In this document: piece after piece, positions 8,363-17,627 of the stretch
How positions within the stretch are numbered: the stretch's first letter is position 1
How the letters are laid out: each line of letters starts with the position of its first letter
Origin: Duganella dendranthematis
GTDB lineage: Bacteria > Pseudomonadota > Gammaproteobacteria > Burkholderiales > Burkholderiaceae_D
Direction of reading: 5' to 3'
Assembly: GCF_012849375.1 (NCBI RefSeq)
Contig: NZ_CP051684.1
Span: 2,170,001 to 2,234,000 of the forward strand
DNA: 64,000 nt
Notes under the pieces: generated by a model
What the model was told of the DNA's origin: nothing
Database searches by the model: none
What the model saw: only the letters and a program-made list of their open reading frames with translations
Position numbers and translations under genes: made by a program

Positions 8363-9144
8363 GCGCTCGCCTTTCTGAAACGATGGGTAAATGTAGGGTC
8401 ATACAACTTGGAGCGCGCCAGGGTTTCCCAGTGCAGCGCGCCCAGCGTCGGACTGGCGACGATCATCGCCTGGCTCGCAATGCCGGCCTCCCGGCACTTC
8501 TGTTTGATATCGGCCAGCGTGCCGCGGACGATTTTTTGTTCGCCAGGCCAGCTGGCCTTGTGCACCACCAGCATCGGCGCATCCTCGGCCCAGCCGGCGG
8601 CGCGCAATGCGGTTTCCACCTTGTGCATCAGAGTGATCGACAGGAAGATACAGATGGTGGTGCGGTGCGCTGCCAGGCTGGCGAGGTCTTCGCCCTCCGG
8701 CATCGGCGTGCGACCTTCCACGCGGGTGAGGATGACGGTTTGCGTCACTTCGGGCAGCGTCATGGATTCGCCGGCGGCGGCCATCGACGCCATCGCCGAC
8801 GATACGCCCGGCACCACCGACCATTCGATGCCGGCGTCGGTCAGTGGACGCGCCAGTTCGATCAGCGCGCCGTACAGCGCCGGGTCGCCGGTCTGCAAGC
8901 GCACCACGGTGGCGTGCCGGCTGGCCTGATCGATCAACCATGCGGTCATGTCTTCCAGCGTCATGTCCTTGGAGTCGCGGATGGCGCAGCCGGGCGGTGC
9001 GTACAGCGTGACGGCGTGGTCGACGAGCGATCCTGCAAACAGCACCGCGCCAGCCTGCGACAGCAGCTTCTGACCTTTGACGGTGATGAGTTCCGGGTCG
9101 CCGGGACCGGCGCCGACGAACCAGATTTTTCCAAGGGTGGTCAT
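8359..9144 (-). CDS. cobM: Precorrin-4 C11-methyltransferase
   Basis: 261 residues (CobM/CbiF). VGAGPGDPELITVKGQ at the N-terminus binds SAM. RLQTGDPALYGAL around residue 85 and VPGVSSAMASMAAAG around 112 are further family motifs. It methylates C11 of precorrin-4 or cobalt-precorrin-4. Sits between the cobalt importer genes and cbiX, with four-base overlaps on both sides. Confidence 0.96.
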   Translation of the reverse strand: MTTLGKIWFVGAGPGDPELITVKGQKLLSQAGAVLFAGSLVDHAVTLYAPPGCAIRDSKDMTLEDMTAWLIDQASRHATVVRLQTGDPALYGALIELARPLTDAGIEWSVVPGVSSAMASMAAAGESMTLPEVTQTVILTRVEGRTPMPEGEDLASLAAHRTTICIFLSITLMHKVETALRAAGWAEDAPMLVVHKASWPGEQKIVRGTLADIKQKCREAGIASQAMIVASPTLGALHWETLARSKLYDPTFTHRFRKASA

Positions 9145-10007
9145 GCAGTGATTACTCCTGATTGTTTGAGTGCGCGCAGCGTGCTTAAGGTATCGAGCAG
9201 GGCGTCGACGCTGCGGGGCGCCGGGCCTGGCGGCAGCACGCCGAGGGCCACCAGTTCCGCGTGCAGCGCCAGTGCGGCCGGTGGACGCTGGCCGGCCGCT
9301 TGCAGCACGTCGGTCTGCGCGGCTAGTTGCTGCGCGGGGCCGGAGGCGATGCAGCGGCCGGCCGCCATCACGTGGATGTCGTCGGCCCAGCGCAGCGCGA
9401 AGTCGATGTCGTGGGTGGACAGCAGGATGGTGACGCCGCGTGCGGCCAGACGGTCCAGCAGTGCTGTCAATTCGGTTTGCATGGGGGCGTCGAGGCCTGC
9501 CATCGGCTCGTCCAGCAGCAGCACGTCGGGTTCCATCGCCAGCACGCCGGCGATGCAGACGCGTTTTTTCTGGCCGAAACTCAGTTGGTGGACGGCGCGG
9601 CGCGCGTGGCTGCGCAGGCCTACCGCATCCAGTGCGGTGGCGACGCGGTGGCGCACTTCGTACTCGTGGAGGCCAAGATTGAGCGGGCCAAAAGAGACGT
9701 CTTCTTCCACCAGCGCGGAGAACAGCTGGCGGTCCGGGTTCTGGAACACCAGGCCGACGCGGGTGCGCAGCGCGGTCAGGCCTTTGCGGCTGTAGTCGAA
9801 CGGTTGGCCTCTCTGGCGCAGCGTGCCAGCGGTGGGACGCAGCAGGCCGTTCAGATGTTGCAGCACGGTGGTCTTGCCGGCGCCATTGGTGCCCAGCAGG
9901 GCGTAGCGGCGGCCTCGGTGCAGCGTCAGCGTGCAGTCGTCCAGGCCCGCGCTGCCGTCGGGGTAAACGTGGCTGACGGCTCGCAGTTCCAGCAGCGGCG
10001 CGCTCAC
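9141..10007 (-). CDS. cbiO: Cobalt importer ATPase subunit (ECF-type)
   Basis: Start placed at the GTG at 10005-10007 (VSAPLLELRAV), overlapping the cbiQ stop as GTGA. The longer open frame runs antisense-like through cbiQ. 288 residues. Walker A LLGTNGAGKTT near residue 38, Q-loop GLVFQNPDRQLFSA, signature LSFGQKKRVCIAGVLA and Walker B DVLLLDEPMAGLD are all present. It powers the CbiMNQO cobalt uptake complex at the inner membrane. Confidence 0.95.
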   Translation of the reverse strand: MSAPLLELRAVSHVYPDGSAGLDDCTLTLHRGRRYALLGTNGAGKTTVLQHLNGLLRPTAGTLRQRGQPFDYSRKGLTALRTRVGLVFQNPDRQLFSALVEEDVSFGPLNLGLHEYEVRHRVATALDAVGLRSHARRAVHQLSFGQKKRVCIAGVLAMEPDVLLLDEPMAGLDAPMQTELTALLDRLAARGVTILLSTHDIDFALRWADDIHVMAAGRCIASGPAQQLAAQTDVLQAAGQRPPAALALHAELVALGVLPPGPAPRSVDALLDTLSTLRALKQSGVITA

Positions 10008-10738
10008 AGGCGGTCTCCCAAGGCGATGGCCAGCATCAGCGCGCCAGCCAACACGGAAAAGGTAATTTGGCGGCCAGCTTGCGGATAGGCAGCGGGCAGG
10101 AAGCGCAACGTGCCTTGGTAGACGCGGGCATCCGCGGCAGTTTGCAGGGCGGCGGCGCGTTGCCATACCTGAATCGCCATCTGGCCGGCCAGCAGCCCGG
10201 TGGAGCGCCAGGCCTGGCGCCAGTTGCGATAGCCGAGACGCGCGGTTTGCGCGGTGATGCTTTCGTCCCACGCCTGGCGCATGACGAACAGCATGCGGTA
10301 GCACAGGACCATCAGATCGAGCAGCAGTTCCGGTGTGCGCAGCTTGCGCAGCAGCGCGAGCAGGTCAGGCAATGGAGTGGTCAGCACGAGGCCGAGCATG
10401 GCGGCCAGCATGGCGAACGAGCGCAGCGCCAAATGCTCGATGGTCGGCAGCATGGTGGTCGTGAGGTTCCAATGGCCGTTAGCGTCCGGGCCAAACAGCA
10501 TTGTCAGGCAGGACAGCAGCAGGAAGCCGAGCGGCGGCAGCGCGACCGCGATGTAGCTGCGCAGCTGCACGCGCGCGCCGAGCAGCGCGGCCAGCACCAG
10601 CATGGCCGTCAGCACGGCGAATGCGACCGGACTGCGCGCCAGCCACGCCGCGACAAAGCCCGCCAGCGCAAACAGCGCCTTGGCCGCAGGCGCCACATCG
10701 CGCCAGCGGCTGGCGTAAGCCGACGATTCAATCAGCAC
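10004..10738 (-). CDS. cbiQ: Cobalt importer transmembrane coupling subunit (ECF T component)
   Basis: 244 residues with about five hydrophobic segments. It has the T-component features of CbiQ, including a cytoplasmic part with RAWDESITAQTARLGYRNW-like residues before AALQTAADARVY. It links the substrate-specific CbiM/CbiN pair to CbiO. Its start lies 11 bases inside the end of cbiN. Confidence 0.92.
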   Translation of the reverse strand: MLIESSAYASRWRDVAPAAKALFALAGFVAAWLARSPVAFAVLTAMLVLAALLGARVQLRSYIAVALPPLGFLLLSCLTMLFGPDANGHWNLTTTMLPTIEHLALRSFAMLAAMLGLVLTTPLPDLLALLRKLRTPELLLDLMVLCYRMLFVMRQAWDESITAQTARLGYRNWRQAWRSTGLLAGQMAIQVWQRAAALQTAADARVYQGTLRFLPAAYPQAGRQITFSVLAGALMLAIALGDRL

Positions 10739-11066
10739 GTTGATCCTGCGCCGATGCGGCCTTCGAAACGCGTTCGCGGGCGACGGAGAGGCCGAGCCAG
10801 AAGCCGATCACGCCCGCGCCGATGGCAGCTTGCAGCGCGAACAGCAGCGACGCGATTTCATCACTGGCCGGTTCGAATACCGGCGCAAACCACGGCTTGT
10901 AGCCCGGTGCGATATCGCCGATGGCGCGCTGCGCGCGGTCGTCCGCACCGGCAAACAGCGCCGGCGCTTCCCCGCCCGGATTGGCCGGCGGCGCGCTTAC
11001 CAGCCACAAAGGCAGCACCGTTAGCGCCACGATGGCCAGCCATACCAGCACCGTACGGGCCTTCAT
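10728..11066 (-). CDS. cbiN: Cobalt importer small subunit
   Basis: 112 residues. N-terminal membrane helix ([18 protein letters not shown]), a periplasmic loop with [12 protein letters not shown] and [25 protein letters not shown], and a second helix ([12 protein letters not shown]). This is the CbiN pattern. In CbiMNQO systems this subunit contacts CbiM and is needed for cobalt loading. The ATG at 11064-11066 lies inside the as-sequenced cbiM frame (see cbiM). Confidence 0.95.
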   Translation of the reverse strand: MKARTVLVWLAIVALTVLPLWLVSAPPANPGGEAPALFAGADDRAQRAIGDIAPGYKPWFAPVFEPASDEIASLLFALQAAIGAGVIGFWLGLSVARERVSKAASAQDQRAD

Positions 11067-11745
11067 GCGCCCCCTTCCGGGCGCCCAGCATCATCACCGG
11101 CAGCGAACGCAGTTCGTGCGCGTTGAAACGCACCATGGCGTTCACCACCAGCACCGTCAGCAAACCTTCGCTGATGGCGATCGGCACCTGCGTCAACGCA
11201 AAGATGCCGGCAAATTTGAAGAACGACACGCTAAACCCGCCCACCGCCGCCGGAAACGCCAGCGCCAGTTGTACCGACGTGGTCACATACGTCGCCAGAT
11301 CGCCCAGGCTGGCCGCCATGAACACCGCCACCGAGCGTGAAAAGCCCATCGCCGCCACCGCGCGCAGCACGCCGTACGACACGAACGGCCCCACAATCGC
11401 CATCGAAAACACATTGGCGCCGAGTGTGGTCAGGCCGCCGTGCGCCATCAACAGCGCCTGGAACAACAGCACCACAAAGCCTACCGGCACCATCGCCACC
11501 GGGCCAAACAGCGCCGCGCCGAGGCCCACCCCGGTCGGATGCGAACAGCTGCCCGTCACCGACGGCAGCTTGAGCGCGGACAGCAGAAACGCGAACGCCG
11601 CCGCCACGCCAAGCAGCATGCGGCGTTCGGGATGCGCCTGCAGGTCGCGGCCGATGGCGCGCAGGCCCCAGGCCAGAAAAGGTAAGGAAACGGCTGCCCA
11701 GCCGAGCGCGTGCGCTGGCGGCAAAAAGCCTTCCATGATGTGCAT
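10861..11745 (-). CDS. cbiM: Cobalt importer substrate-binding subunit; 3' end probably frameshifted
   Basis: Starts [10 protein letters not shown]. The conserved N-terminal Met-His region binds Co2+ in CbiM. Motifs [17 protein letters not shown] and [16 protein letters not shown] are present, with six or more hydrophobic segments. A GGGAGG ribosome site lies at 11752-11757. As sequenced the frame gives 294 residues, but the last 67 or so are the shadow frame of cbiN and look like no CbiM. One extra C in the five-C run at 11070-11074 would end the protein after LGARKGGA (about 228 residues) with an ATGA overlap onto the cbiN start. Confidence 0.85.
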   Translation of the reverse strand: MHIMEGFLPPAHALGWAAVSLPFLAWGLRAIGRDLQAHPERRMLLGVAAAFAFLLSALKLPSVTGSCSHPTGVGLGAALFGPVAMVPVGFVVLLFQALLMAHGGLTTLGANVFSMAIVGPFVSYGVLRAVAAMGFSRSVAVFMAASLGDLATYVTTSVQLALAFPAAVGGFSVSFFKFAGIFALTQVPIAISEGLLTVLVVNAMVRFNAHELRSLPVMMLGARKGAHEGPYGAGMAGHRGANGAAFVAGKRAAGQSGRGSAGAVCRCGRPRAARHRRYRTGLQAVVCAGIRTGQ

Positions 11746-11827
11746 TCGAAACCTCCCGTCGAATGGGCTGGATGGACACCAAGGCGGGAGCAGAGAGGAC
11801 GGTCGACGAGGGGCGTGGGACAGGCGG

Positions 11828-11859
11828 CCGGGGTCGACAGCGGCTTCCCGTGACCCCGG
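11828..11859 (-). promoter_or_regulatory. Hairpin between the B12 aptamer and cbiM (possible expression platform)
   Basis: An eight-base inverted repeat CCGGGGTC / GACCCCGG separated by 16 bases lies downstream of the riboswitch and about 80 bases before the cbiM start. There is no U run after it, so a simple terminator is not visible. A CTCCC stretch near 11785-11790 could pair with the cbiM GGGAGG site, which would favour translational control. Inference only. Confidence 0.35.
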
Positions 11860-11879
11860 GGAATGGTGCTGGACTTTTT

Positions 11880-12045
11880 GGGCCGGTATTCTGGCTCGCC
11901 TTCATCCTTCTCCGTGTCTTCCCGCGTGTGACGGCAGTGACGTGTAGACGGAGTCGTCTGGCTTACAGCAGCGGGGGCTGCACCGGATTTACACCGGTTT
12001 CCCGTTTAACGCCTTTACAACAAATGGCGCACCCAAGGGTCGCAT
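11880..12045 (-). promoter_or_regulatory. Cobalamin riboswitch controlling the cbiM-led operon
   Basis: Read on the minus strand the leader carries the hallmarks of the B12 aptamer in order: GGGTGCGCC, AAACGGGAA, GGTGTAAATCCGGTGC, GCCCCCGCTGCTGTAA, a B12-box-like GTCACTG (consensus GCCACTG), GGGAAG, and AAGGCGAGCCAGAATACC. It lies about 135 bases upstream of cbiM. It should lower expression of cobalt uptake and corrin synthesis when adenosylcobalamin is plentiful. The divergent cobA gene is on the opposite strand and is not under it. Confidence 0.95.
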
Positions 12046-12134
12046 CTTACACTAGCCGCCGGACGCGTGCCAAGCTAAACCCAAACCGCCCCGCAGCCGG
12101 TATCATTCATCCTGAATCGTCAAAAAGGGAATGT

Positions 12135-12854
12135 ATGGCAGCGCTGGGGAAAGTCTATTTGATCGGAGCAGGGCCGGGAGCGGATGACCTGATCACCGTG
12201 CGCGGTGCGCGTCTGCTGGCGCAGGCCGACGTGGTGCTGTACGACGCACTGGTCACGCCTGAAATGCTGGCCCTGTGTGCGCAGGCCACGCTGATTTCGG
12301 TCGGCAAGCGCTCCGGCCAGCGCTCGACCGCGCAAACGCTGATCAACCAGCAACTGGTGGAATGCGCGCGGCAATATCAACTGGTGGTGCGTCTCAAGGG
12401 CGGTGACCCGATGCTGTTCGGGCGCGCCGACGAAGAGTTGCGCGCGCTGGAAGCGGAAGGCATCGAAGTCGAAATCGTGCCCGGCATCACCACCGCGCTG
12501 GCCGCCGCCGCCGTCACCAAACAGCCGCTGACCCGCCGCGGCGTGGCCCGCAGCGTCGCCTTCTTCACCTCCAGCACCGCACCGGACGAGCCGGACCATC
12601 CCGCGCTGCCGGAAACCGATACTCTGGTGCAATACATGGGTGGCCGGGAAGCAGCCGCGACCGCCGCGCGTCTGCTGGCCGAGGGCCGCCGGCCCGATCT
12701 ACCGGTGGTGGTGGTGGAAAATTGCAGCCGCGCTGACCAGCGCATCCTGCGCCTGACGCTGGACGGTCTGGCCAACGGGCTGGATGCCGCGCAGGGTCCG
12801 GTGCTGGTGATGATCGGCGAAGCGCTGCAGCAACGTTCGCATCAGGCAAGTTGA
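12135..12854 (+). CDS. cobA: Uroporphyrinogen-III C-methyltransferase
   Basis: Start at the ATG at 12135 (MAALGKVYLIGAGPG) behind AAAGGGA. The longer frame runs through the riboswitch region. 239 residues. Methylates uroporphyrinogen III at C2 and C7 to precorrin-2, the branch point to cobalamin and siroheme. Motifs: GAGPGADDLITVRGARLL, RLKGGDPMLFGR and PGITTALAAAA. It has no CysG-type dehydrogenase/chelatase domain. It diverges from the cbi operon and so can be expressed independently of the riboswitch. Confidence 0.95.
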   Translation: MAALGKVYLIGAGPGADDLITVRGARLLAQADVVLYDALVTPEMLALCAQATLISVGKRSGQRSTAQTLINQQLVECARQYQLVVRLKGGDPMLFGRADEELRALEAEGIEVEIVPGITTALAAAAVTKQPLTRRGVARSVAFFTSSTAPDEPDHPALPETDTLVQYMGGREAAATAARLLAEGRRPDLPVVVVENCSRADQRILRLTLDGLANGLDAAQGPVLVMIGEALQQRSHQAS

Positions 12855-12872
12855 AACGGCGCAAGAGAATAC

Positions 12873-12888
12873 TGGTATTATGTACAGT
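12873..12888 (+). promoter_or_regulatory. LexA (SOS) box upstream of uvrA
   Basis: CTGGTATTATGTACAG has the exact CTG-N10-CAG form of the proteobacterial LexA site and lies 93 bases before the uvrA start. Placed in the promoter region of a classic SOS gene, it is very likely functional. The promoter elements themselves are not clear. Confidence 0.85.
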
Positions 12889-12980
12889 GTTAGCCTGCGC
12901 ACGCACGAACCAGCGCGCGCCCGGCGCAAGTAATCAAACCCGGCTATAGTGACGGGTTGACTCTAAAGGCCAAAAATCCC

Positions 12981-15827
12981 ATGGAACAGATCCGCATCCG
13001 CGGCGCACGCACGCACAACCTGAAAAACATCAATCTTGACCTGCCTCGCAACAAGCTGATTGTGATTACCGGCTTGTCCGGTTCCGGCAAATCCTCGCTG
13101 GCGTTCGACACGCTGTACGCCGAGGGCCAGCGCCGCTATGTGGAATCGCTGTCGGCCTACGCCCGCCAGTTCCTGCAACTGATGGAAAAGCCGGATGTGG
13201 ACCTGATCGAGGGCCTGTCGCCGGCGATCTCGATCGAGCAGAAGGCCACCTCGCATAACCCGCGTTCGACGGTCGGCACCGTGACCGAGATCCACGATTA
13301 TCTGCGTCTGCTGTACGCGCGCGTCGGCACGCCTTATTGCATCAACCACCCGGACCAGGCGCTGGCCGCGCAAACCGTGTCGCAGATGGTCGACGCGGTG
13401 CTGGCCCTGCCGGCCGACACCAAGTTGATGATCCTGGCGCCGGTGGTGGCCAACCGCAAGGGCGAGCACTCCGACCTGTTTGAAGCGATGCAGGCGCAGG
13501 GCTTCGTGCGCTTCCGCGTGCAGAGCGGCACCCACGACGCCAAGATCTACGAAGTGGACGACCTGCCGAAGCTGAAGAAAACCGAAAAGCACACCATCGA
13601 CGTGGTGATCGACCGCGTCAAGGTCAGCCCGGACATCAAGCAGCGCCTGGCCGAGAGCTTCGAGACCGCGCTGCGCCTGGCCGACGGCCGCGCCGTGGCC
13701 TTCGAAATGGACAGCGGCGCCACCCACGTCTACTCCAACAAGTTCGCCTGCAATATCTGCGGCTACTCGCTGCAGGAGCTGGAGCCGCGCCTGTTCTCGT
13801 TCAATAACCCGATGGGCGCCTGCCCGGAGTGCGACGGCCTCGGTCACATCGAGTTCTTCGATCCGAAGCGCATCGTCGCCTTCCCTAACCTGTCGCTGGC
13901 TTCCGGCGCCGTCAAAGGGTGGGACCGCCGCAACCAGTTCTACTTCGCGATGCTGTCCAATCTGGCGGCGTTCTACGACTTCGACCTGGATGTGCCGTTT
14001 GAAAAACTGCCGAAAGCGGCGCAGGAAGCAGTGCTGAACGGCTCCGGCAAAACCTCGATCCCGTTCACCTACATCAATGAGCGTGGCCGCACCGTGGTCA
14101 AGGAACATACCTTTGAAGGTGTGGTCAACAACCTGGCGCGCCGCTACCGCGAAACCGATTCGATGGCGGTGAAAGAGGAACTGTCAAAGTTCATCAACGA
14201 GAAAAAATGCCCATCGTGCGAAGGCGCGCGCCTGCGCATTGAAGCGCGCTTCGTCAAGGTCGGCACCGGCAAGCAGGAAAAGGCCATCTACGAGATCGCC
14301 GAGAAGCCGCTGCGCGAAACGCTGTCGTTCTTCGAGCAGCTGAAACTGAAAGGCGCCAAGAAGGACATCGCCGACCGCGTGGTGAAAGAGATCATCTCGC
14401 GCCTGCAGTTCCTCAACAACGTCGGCCTCGATTACCTGTCGCTGGACCGCAGCGCCGACACCCTGTCGGGCGGCGAAGCGCAGCGTATCCGCCTGGCGTC
14501 GCAGATCGGCTCCGGCCTGACCGGCGTGATGTACGTGCTGGATGAACCGTCGATCGGCCTGCACCAGCGCGACAATGACCGCCTGATCGACACCTTGCGC
14601 CACCTGCGCGACATCGGCAACAGCGTGCTGGTGGTGGAGCACGACGAAGATGCGATCCGCACCGCCGACTACATCGTCGACATGGGTCCCGGCGCCGGCG
14701 TGCACGGTGGCGAAGTGATCGCCGCCGGTTCGCTCAAAGACATCATGAAGAACAAGAAGTCGCTGACCGCCCAGTACCTGAGCGGCACGCGCAAGATCGA
14801 AGTGCCGTCCAAGCGCCACGTGGCCGATCCGGACAAGCAGCTGGTGATCACCGGCGCCACCGGCAATAACCTGAAGAAGGTCAACCTCAAACTGCCGGTC
14901 GGCCTGATGACCTGCGTGACCGGCGTCTCCGGCTCCGGCAAATCGACGCTGATCAACGACACGCTGTTCCCGGCGCTGTCGCGCCACCTGTACGGCTCAC
15001 AGACCGAACCGGCGCCGCACGACACCATCAGCGGCCTGGAACACTTCGACAAGGTGATCTCGGTCGACCAGGCGCCGATCGGCCGCACGCCGCGCTCGAA
15101 CCCTGCGACCTATACCGGTTTGTTCACGCCGATCCGCGACCTGTTCGCCACCGTGCCGACCGCAAAAGAGCGCGGCTACAGCGCCGGCCGATTCTCGTTC
15201 AACGTCAAGGGCGGCCGCTGCGAAGCGTGCCAGGGCGATGGCGTGATCAAGGTCGAGATGCACTTCCTGCCGGACGTCTACGTGCCATGCGACGTTTGCC
15301 ACGGCAAGCGCTATAACCGCGAAACGCTGGAAGTCCACTACAAGGGCAAGAACATCACCGAGATCCTCGACATGACGGTCGAAGACGCGCACGAGTTCTT
15401 CAAGCCGGTGCCGGTCATCGCCCGCAAGCTGCATACGCTGCTGGACGTGGGCCTGGGCTACATCAAGCTGGGTCAGAGCGCGACCACGCTGTCGGGCGGC
15501 GAGGCGCAGCGCGTCAAGCTGTCGCTGGAACTGTCCAAGCGCGATACCGGCCGCACGCTGTACATCCTGGACGAACCGACCACCGGCCTGCACTTCCACG
15601 ATATCGACCTGCTGCTGAAAGTGATCCACCGCCTGCGCGACCAGGGCAACACGCTGGTCATCATCGAGCACAATCTCGATGTGATCAAGACCGCCGACTG
15701 GATCGTCGATCTGGGACCGGAAGGCGGCGCCGGCGGCGGCAAGATCATCGCCAGCGGCACGCCGGAAGAAGTGGCGGCCAATCCTGCCAGCGTCACCGGC
15801 AAATACCTGGTACCGCTGCTGAAATAA
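12981..15827 (+). CDS. uvrA: Excinuclease ABC subunit A
   Basis: Start taken at the ATG at 12981 ([17 protein letters not shown]), where UvrA proteins normally begin; an in-frame TTG at 12957 is less likely. 948 residues, the usual length. Two ABC ATPase modules: Walker [13 protein letters not shown] near residue 32 and [12 protein letters not shown] near 650, with signatures [13 protein letters not shown] and [12 protein letters not shown]. Zinc fingers CNIC...CPEC and CEAC...CDVC are present. It recognises DNA damage with UvrB in nucleotide excision repair. Confidence 0.98.
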   Translation: MEQIRIRGARTHNLKNINLDLPRNKLIVITGLSGSGKSSLAFDTLYAEGQRRYVESLSAYARQFLQLMEKPDVDLIEGLSPAISIEQKATSHNPRSTVGTVTEIHDYLRLLYARVGTPYCINHPDQALAAQTVSQMVDAVLALPADTKLMILAPVVANRKGEHSDLFEAMQAQGFVRFRVQSGTHDAKIYEVDDLPKLKKTEKHTIDVVIDRVKVSPDIKQRLAESFETALRLADGRAVAFEMDSGATHVYSNKFACNICGYSLQELEPRLFSFNNPMGACPECDGLGHIEFFDPKRIVAFPNLSLASGAVKGWDRRNQFYFAMLSNLAAFYDFDLDVPFEKLPKAAQEAVLNGSGKTSIPFTYINERGRTVVKEHTFEGVVNNLARRYRETDSMAVKEELSKFINEKKCPSCEGARLRIEARFVKVGTGKQEKAIYEIAEKPLRETLSFFEQLKLKGAKKDIADRVVKEIISRLQFLNNVGLDYLSLDRSADTLSGGEAQRIRLASQIGSGLTGVMYVLDEPSIGLHQRDNDRLIDTLRHLRDIGNSVLVVEHDEDAIRTADYIVDMGPGAGVHGGEVIAAGSLKDIMKNKKSLTAQYLSGTRKIEVPSKRHVADPDKQLVITGATGNNLKKVNLKLPVGLMTCVTGVSGSGKSTLINDTLFPALSRHLYGSQTEPAPHDTISGLEHFDKVISVDQAPIGRTPRSNPATYTGLFTPIRDLFATVPTAKERGYSAGRFSFNVKGGRCEACQGDGVIKVEMHFLPDVYVPCDVCHGKRYNRETLEVHYKGKNITEILDMTVEDAHEFFKPVPVIARKLHTLLDVGLGYIKLGQSATTLSGGEAQRVKLSLELSKRDTGRTLYILDEPTTGLHFHDIDLLLKVIHRLRDQGNTLVIIEHNLDVIKTADWIVDLGPEGGAGGGKIIASGTPEEVAANPASVTGKYLVPLLK

Positions 15828-15828
15828 A

Positions 15829-16731
15829 ATGAAACGGGATCTCGCCCCCACCCGCCTCGATCACATGATCGACATCGTCCACTTGCATACGCTGGACGAG
15901 CAGCGGGTGGCGACGGCGATCCCGTTTTTGTCGCTGCTGCGCTCTTCCCATCCCACGCCCGTTAGCAAGGGCGTGCTCAAACCATCGTGCTGCGTGATCC
16001 TGCAAGGACACAAGCGCGTGCACCTGTCCGACGAAGTGCTGAACTACGGCCCCGGCGAATATCTGGTGGTGTCGGTCGACATGCCGGCTTCGGGCCACAT
16101 CATCAGCGCCACGGCCGACAAGCCCTACCTGCTGCTCAACATCGAGCTCGATCCGCAAGAGATTGCGGCCATTGTGCTGGAAGCGAAAATCACCATCGAT
16201 TCCGAACAGCCGGAGCGCGGGGCATTTATCGGCCAGACCGATGACGCCTTGCAGGAATCCTTATACCAGCTGGTGCGCTTGCTGCAAGCGCCGCCAGCGG
16301 AAGCGGCCTTTCTGGCCGTGGGTCTGAAGCGCGAAATCATCTACCGCATGCTGAACGGCCCTTACGGCCGCCAGTTGTATCAGAACGTGGTGCTGGACCA
16401 GCAGGACCGCGGCATCAGCAAAGCCATCGCCTGGCTCAAGGACCACTACGACCAGCCGATCAAGGTGGAAGAGCTGGCGCAGGCCACCAATATGAGCGTC
16501 TCCAGCCTGCACCACCGCTTCAAGGCGGTGACCAATATCGGGCCCATGCAATACCAGAAGCAGCTACGCCTGCAACGGGCGCGCAGCCTGCTGCTGAACG
16601 GCGAAGTTGACGCCACCACCGCCGCCTACAAGGTCGGCTACGAAAGCGCCTCGCAGTTCAGCCGCGAATACCGCCGCCTGTTCGGCGCACCGCCTATGCA
16701 GGACATCAAGAAACTACGGACCGCACCATGA
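15829..16731 (+). CDS. AraC-family transcriptional regulator
   Basis: 300 residues starting one base after the uvrA stop. The N-terminal half (about 20-190) matches the AraC-type N-terminal sensing domain (KPSCCVILQGHKRV, YGPGEYLVVSVDMP). The C-terminal 100 residues hold the two helix-turn-helix motifs (VEELAQATNMSVSSLHHRF and AAYKVGYESASQFSREYRRLFG). The target and the ligand are unknown. It is probably co-transcribed with the following membrane-anchored protein, which overlaps its stop by four bases. Confidence 0.92.
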   Translation: MKRDLAPTRLDHMIDIVHLHTLDEQRVATAIPFLSLLRSSHPTPVSKGVLKPSCCVILQGHKRVHLSDEVLNYGPGEYLVVSVDMPASGHIISATADKPYLLLNIELDPQEIAAIVLEAKITIDSEQPERGAFIGQTDDALQESLYQLVRLLQAPPAEAAFLAVGLKREIIYRMLNGPYGRQLYQNVVLDQQDRGISKAIAWLKDHYDQPIKVEELAQATNMSVSSLHHRFKAVTNIGPMQYQKQLRLQRARSLLLNGEVDATTAAYKVGYESASQFSREYRRLFGAPPMQDIKKLRTAP

Positions 16732-17627
16732 AGATCAATAAGAAGCGCCTGCTGCCACTGGGCATAGGCTTGTTCGTGTTTGCCATGGTGGGACTGCTGG
16801 CCGACAAGGCATGGTCTGAGAAGCAGCAGCAGCTGGACCTGATCACCGATTTCTATCGCGACCATCTGGCGCGGCCGGACAAGCGCCAACCGAGCCAAGT
16901 GCCGCCTGGCTTCTTCACGCCGGAATTGGAAGCGCTGATCGACGCCAACAATCAGCTTTGCTACAGCCTGTCGCGCAGCGACGATATCTGCGGCTATGGC
17001 GCCGACAGCGATGTCTTCCTCGATGCGCAGGAAGCCTCGCCCAGCCTGGACTTCGAGCGCTCCAGCTTCCGTATCAGCCGCGTCGGCGACAACGTGGTGG
17101 AAGCTACCTTCAATGTCTATCCCGACATGGGCACCGCTTACGACCGCCAGATCCGCTATGTGCTGGTGCAGGGAGACGAGGGCTGGCGCGTGGACGACAT
17201 GCTGTTCGCGCAAAACCGCTCGATGCGGGTTGAGCTCCTGCAGGAGAACGACGCCATCCTGGCCCGCGCGCGCGATCTTGGCGACACCGCCGGCTGGGTG
17301 TTCAACTATCTGCGCAACGGCGATATGCTGGACCGTGCGGTGCGCTTCATCGCTTTCCCGGTGCAGGTCTGCGACCAATACGGCGTCTGCGCAGCCATGA
17401 AGCGCGACGACCCGCGCCTGATGCAGGCACTGGACTACCTATCCGACAACAAAGGCGACAGCGACGTGCTGCCGCCGCCTGCTGAAGCGCAAGCCGCCGA
17501 TGGTAAGGTCATCGCCATCGGCGCTCTGGACTTCACCTTCCAGAACCGCGCCTGGTGGGTGACCAGGATCGACCTGCGCCGGCTTCAGGGCATCAAGCCT
17601 GCTTCTGGCTTGCCACCCACTGTTTGA
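16728..17627 (+). CDS. Membrane-anchored hypothetical protein
   Basis: 299 residues. One N-terminal hydrophobic helix (about 8-24, LLPLGIGLFVFAMVGLLA) acts as a signal anchor, followed by a soluble periplasmic domain. This contains FYRDHLARPDKRQPSQVPPGFFTPEL and two YxVLVQGDEGWRVDDM-like stretches reminiscent of DUF3828-type proteins. That family link is tentative. Starts inside the AraC stop codon (ATGA), so the two are coupled. Its last 35 bases overlap the end of the convergent DUF885 gene. Confidence 0.75.
   Translation: MKINKKRLLPLGIGLFVFAMVGLLADKAWSEKQQQLDLITDFYRDHLARPDKRQPSQVPPGFFTPELEALIDANNQLCYSLSRSDDICGYGADSDVFLDAQEASPSLDFERSSFRISRVGDNVVEATFNVYPDMGTAYDRQIRYVLVQGDEGWRVDDMLFAQNRSMRVELLQENDAILARARDLGDTAGWVFNYLRNGDMLDRAVRFIAFPVQVCDQYGVCAAMKRDDPRLMQALDYLSDNKGDSDVLPPPAEAQAADGKVIAIGALDFTFQNRAWWVTRIDLRRLQGIKPASGLPPTV

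Noticed and set aside
10008..10304. N-terminal extension of cbiO to 387 residues
   Set aside because: The extra 99 residues lie inside cbiQ and look non-coding. The GTG at 10007 gives the usual CbiO length and a GTGA overlap.
10067..11947. 626-codon plus-strand frame opposite cbiQ/N/M
   Set aside because: Antisense shadow over three well-recognised cobalt transport genes and the leader.
12957..12980. TTG start for uvrA eight codons upstream
   Set aside because: The ATG at 12981 matches the family N-terminus, and the extra residues are not conserved in UvrA as known to me.
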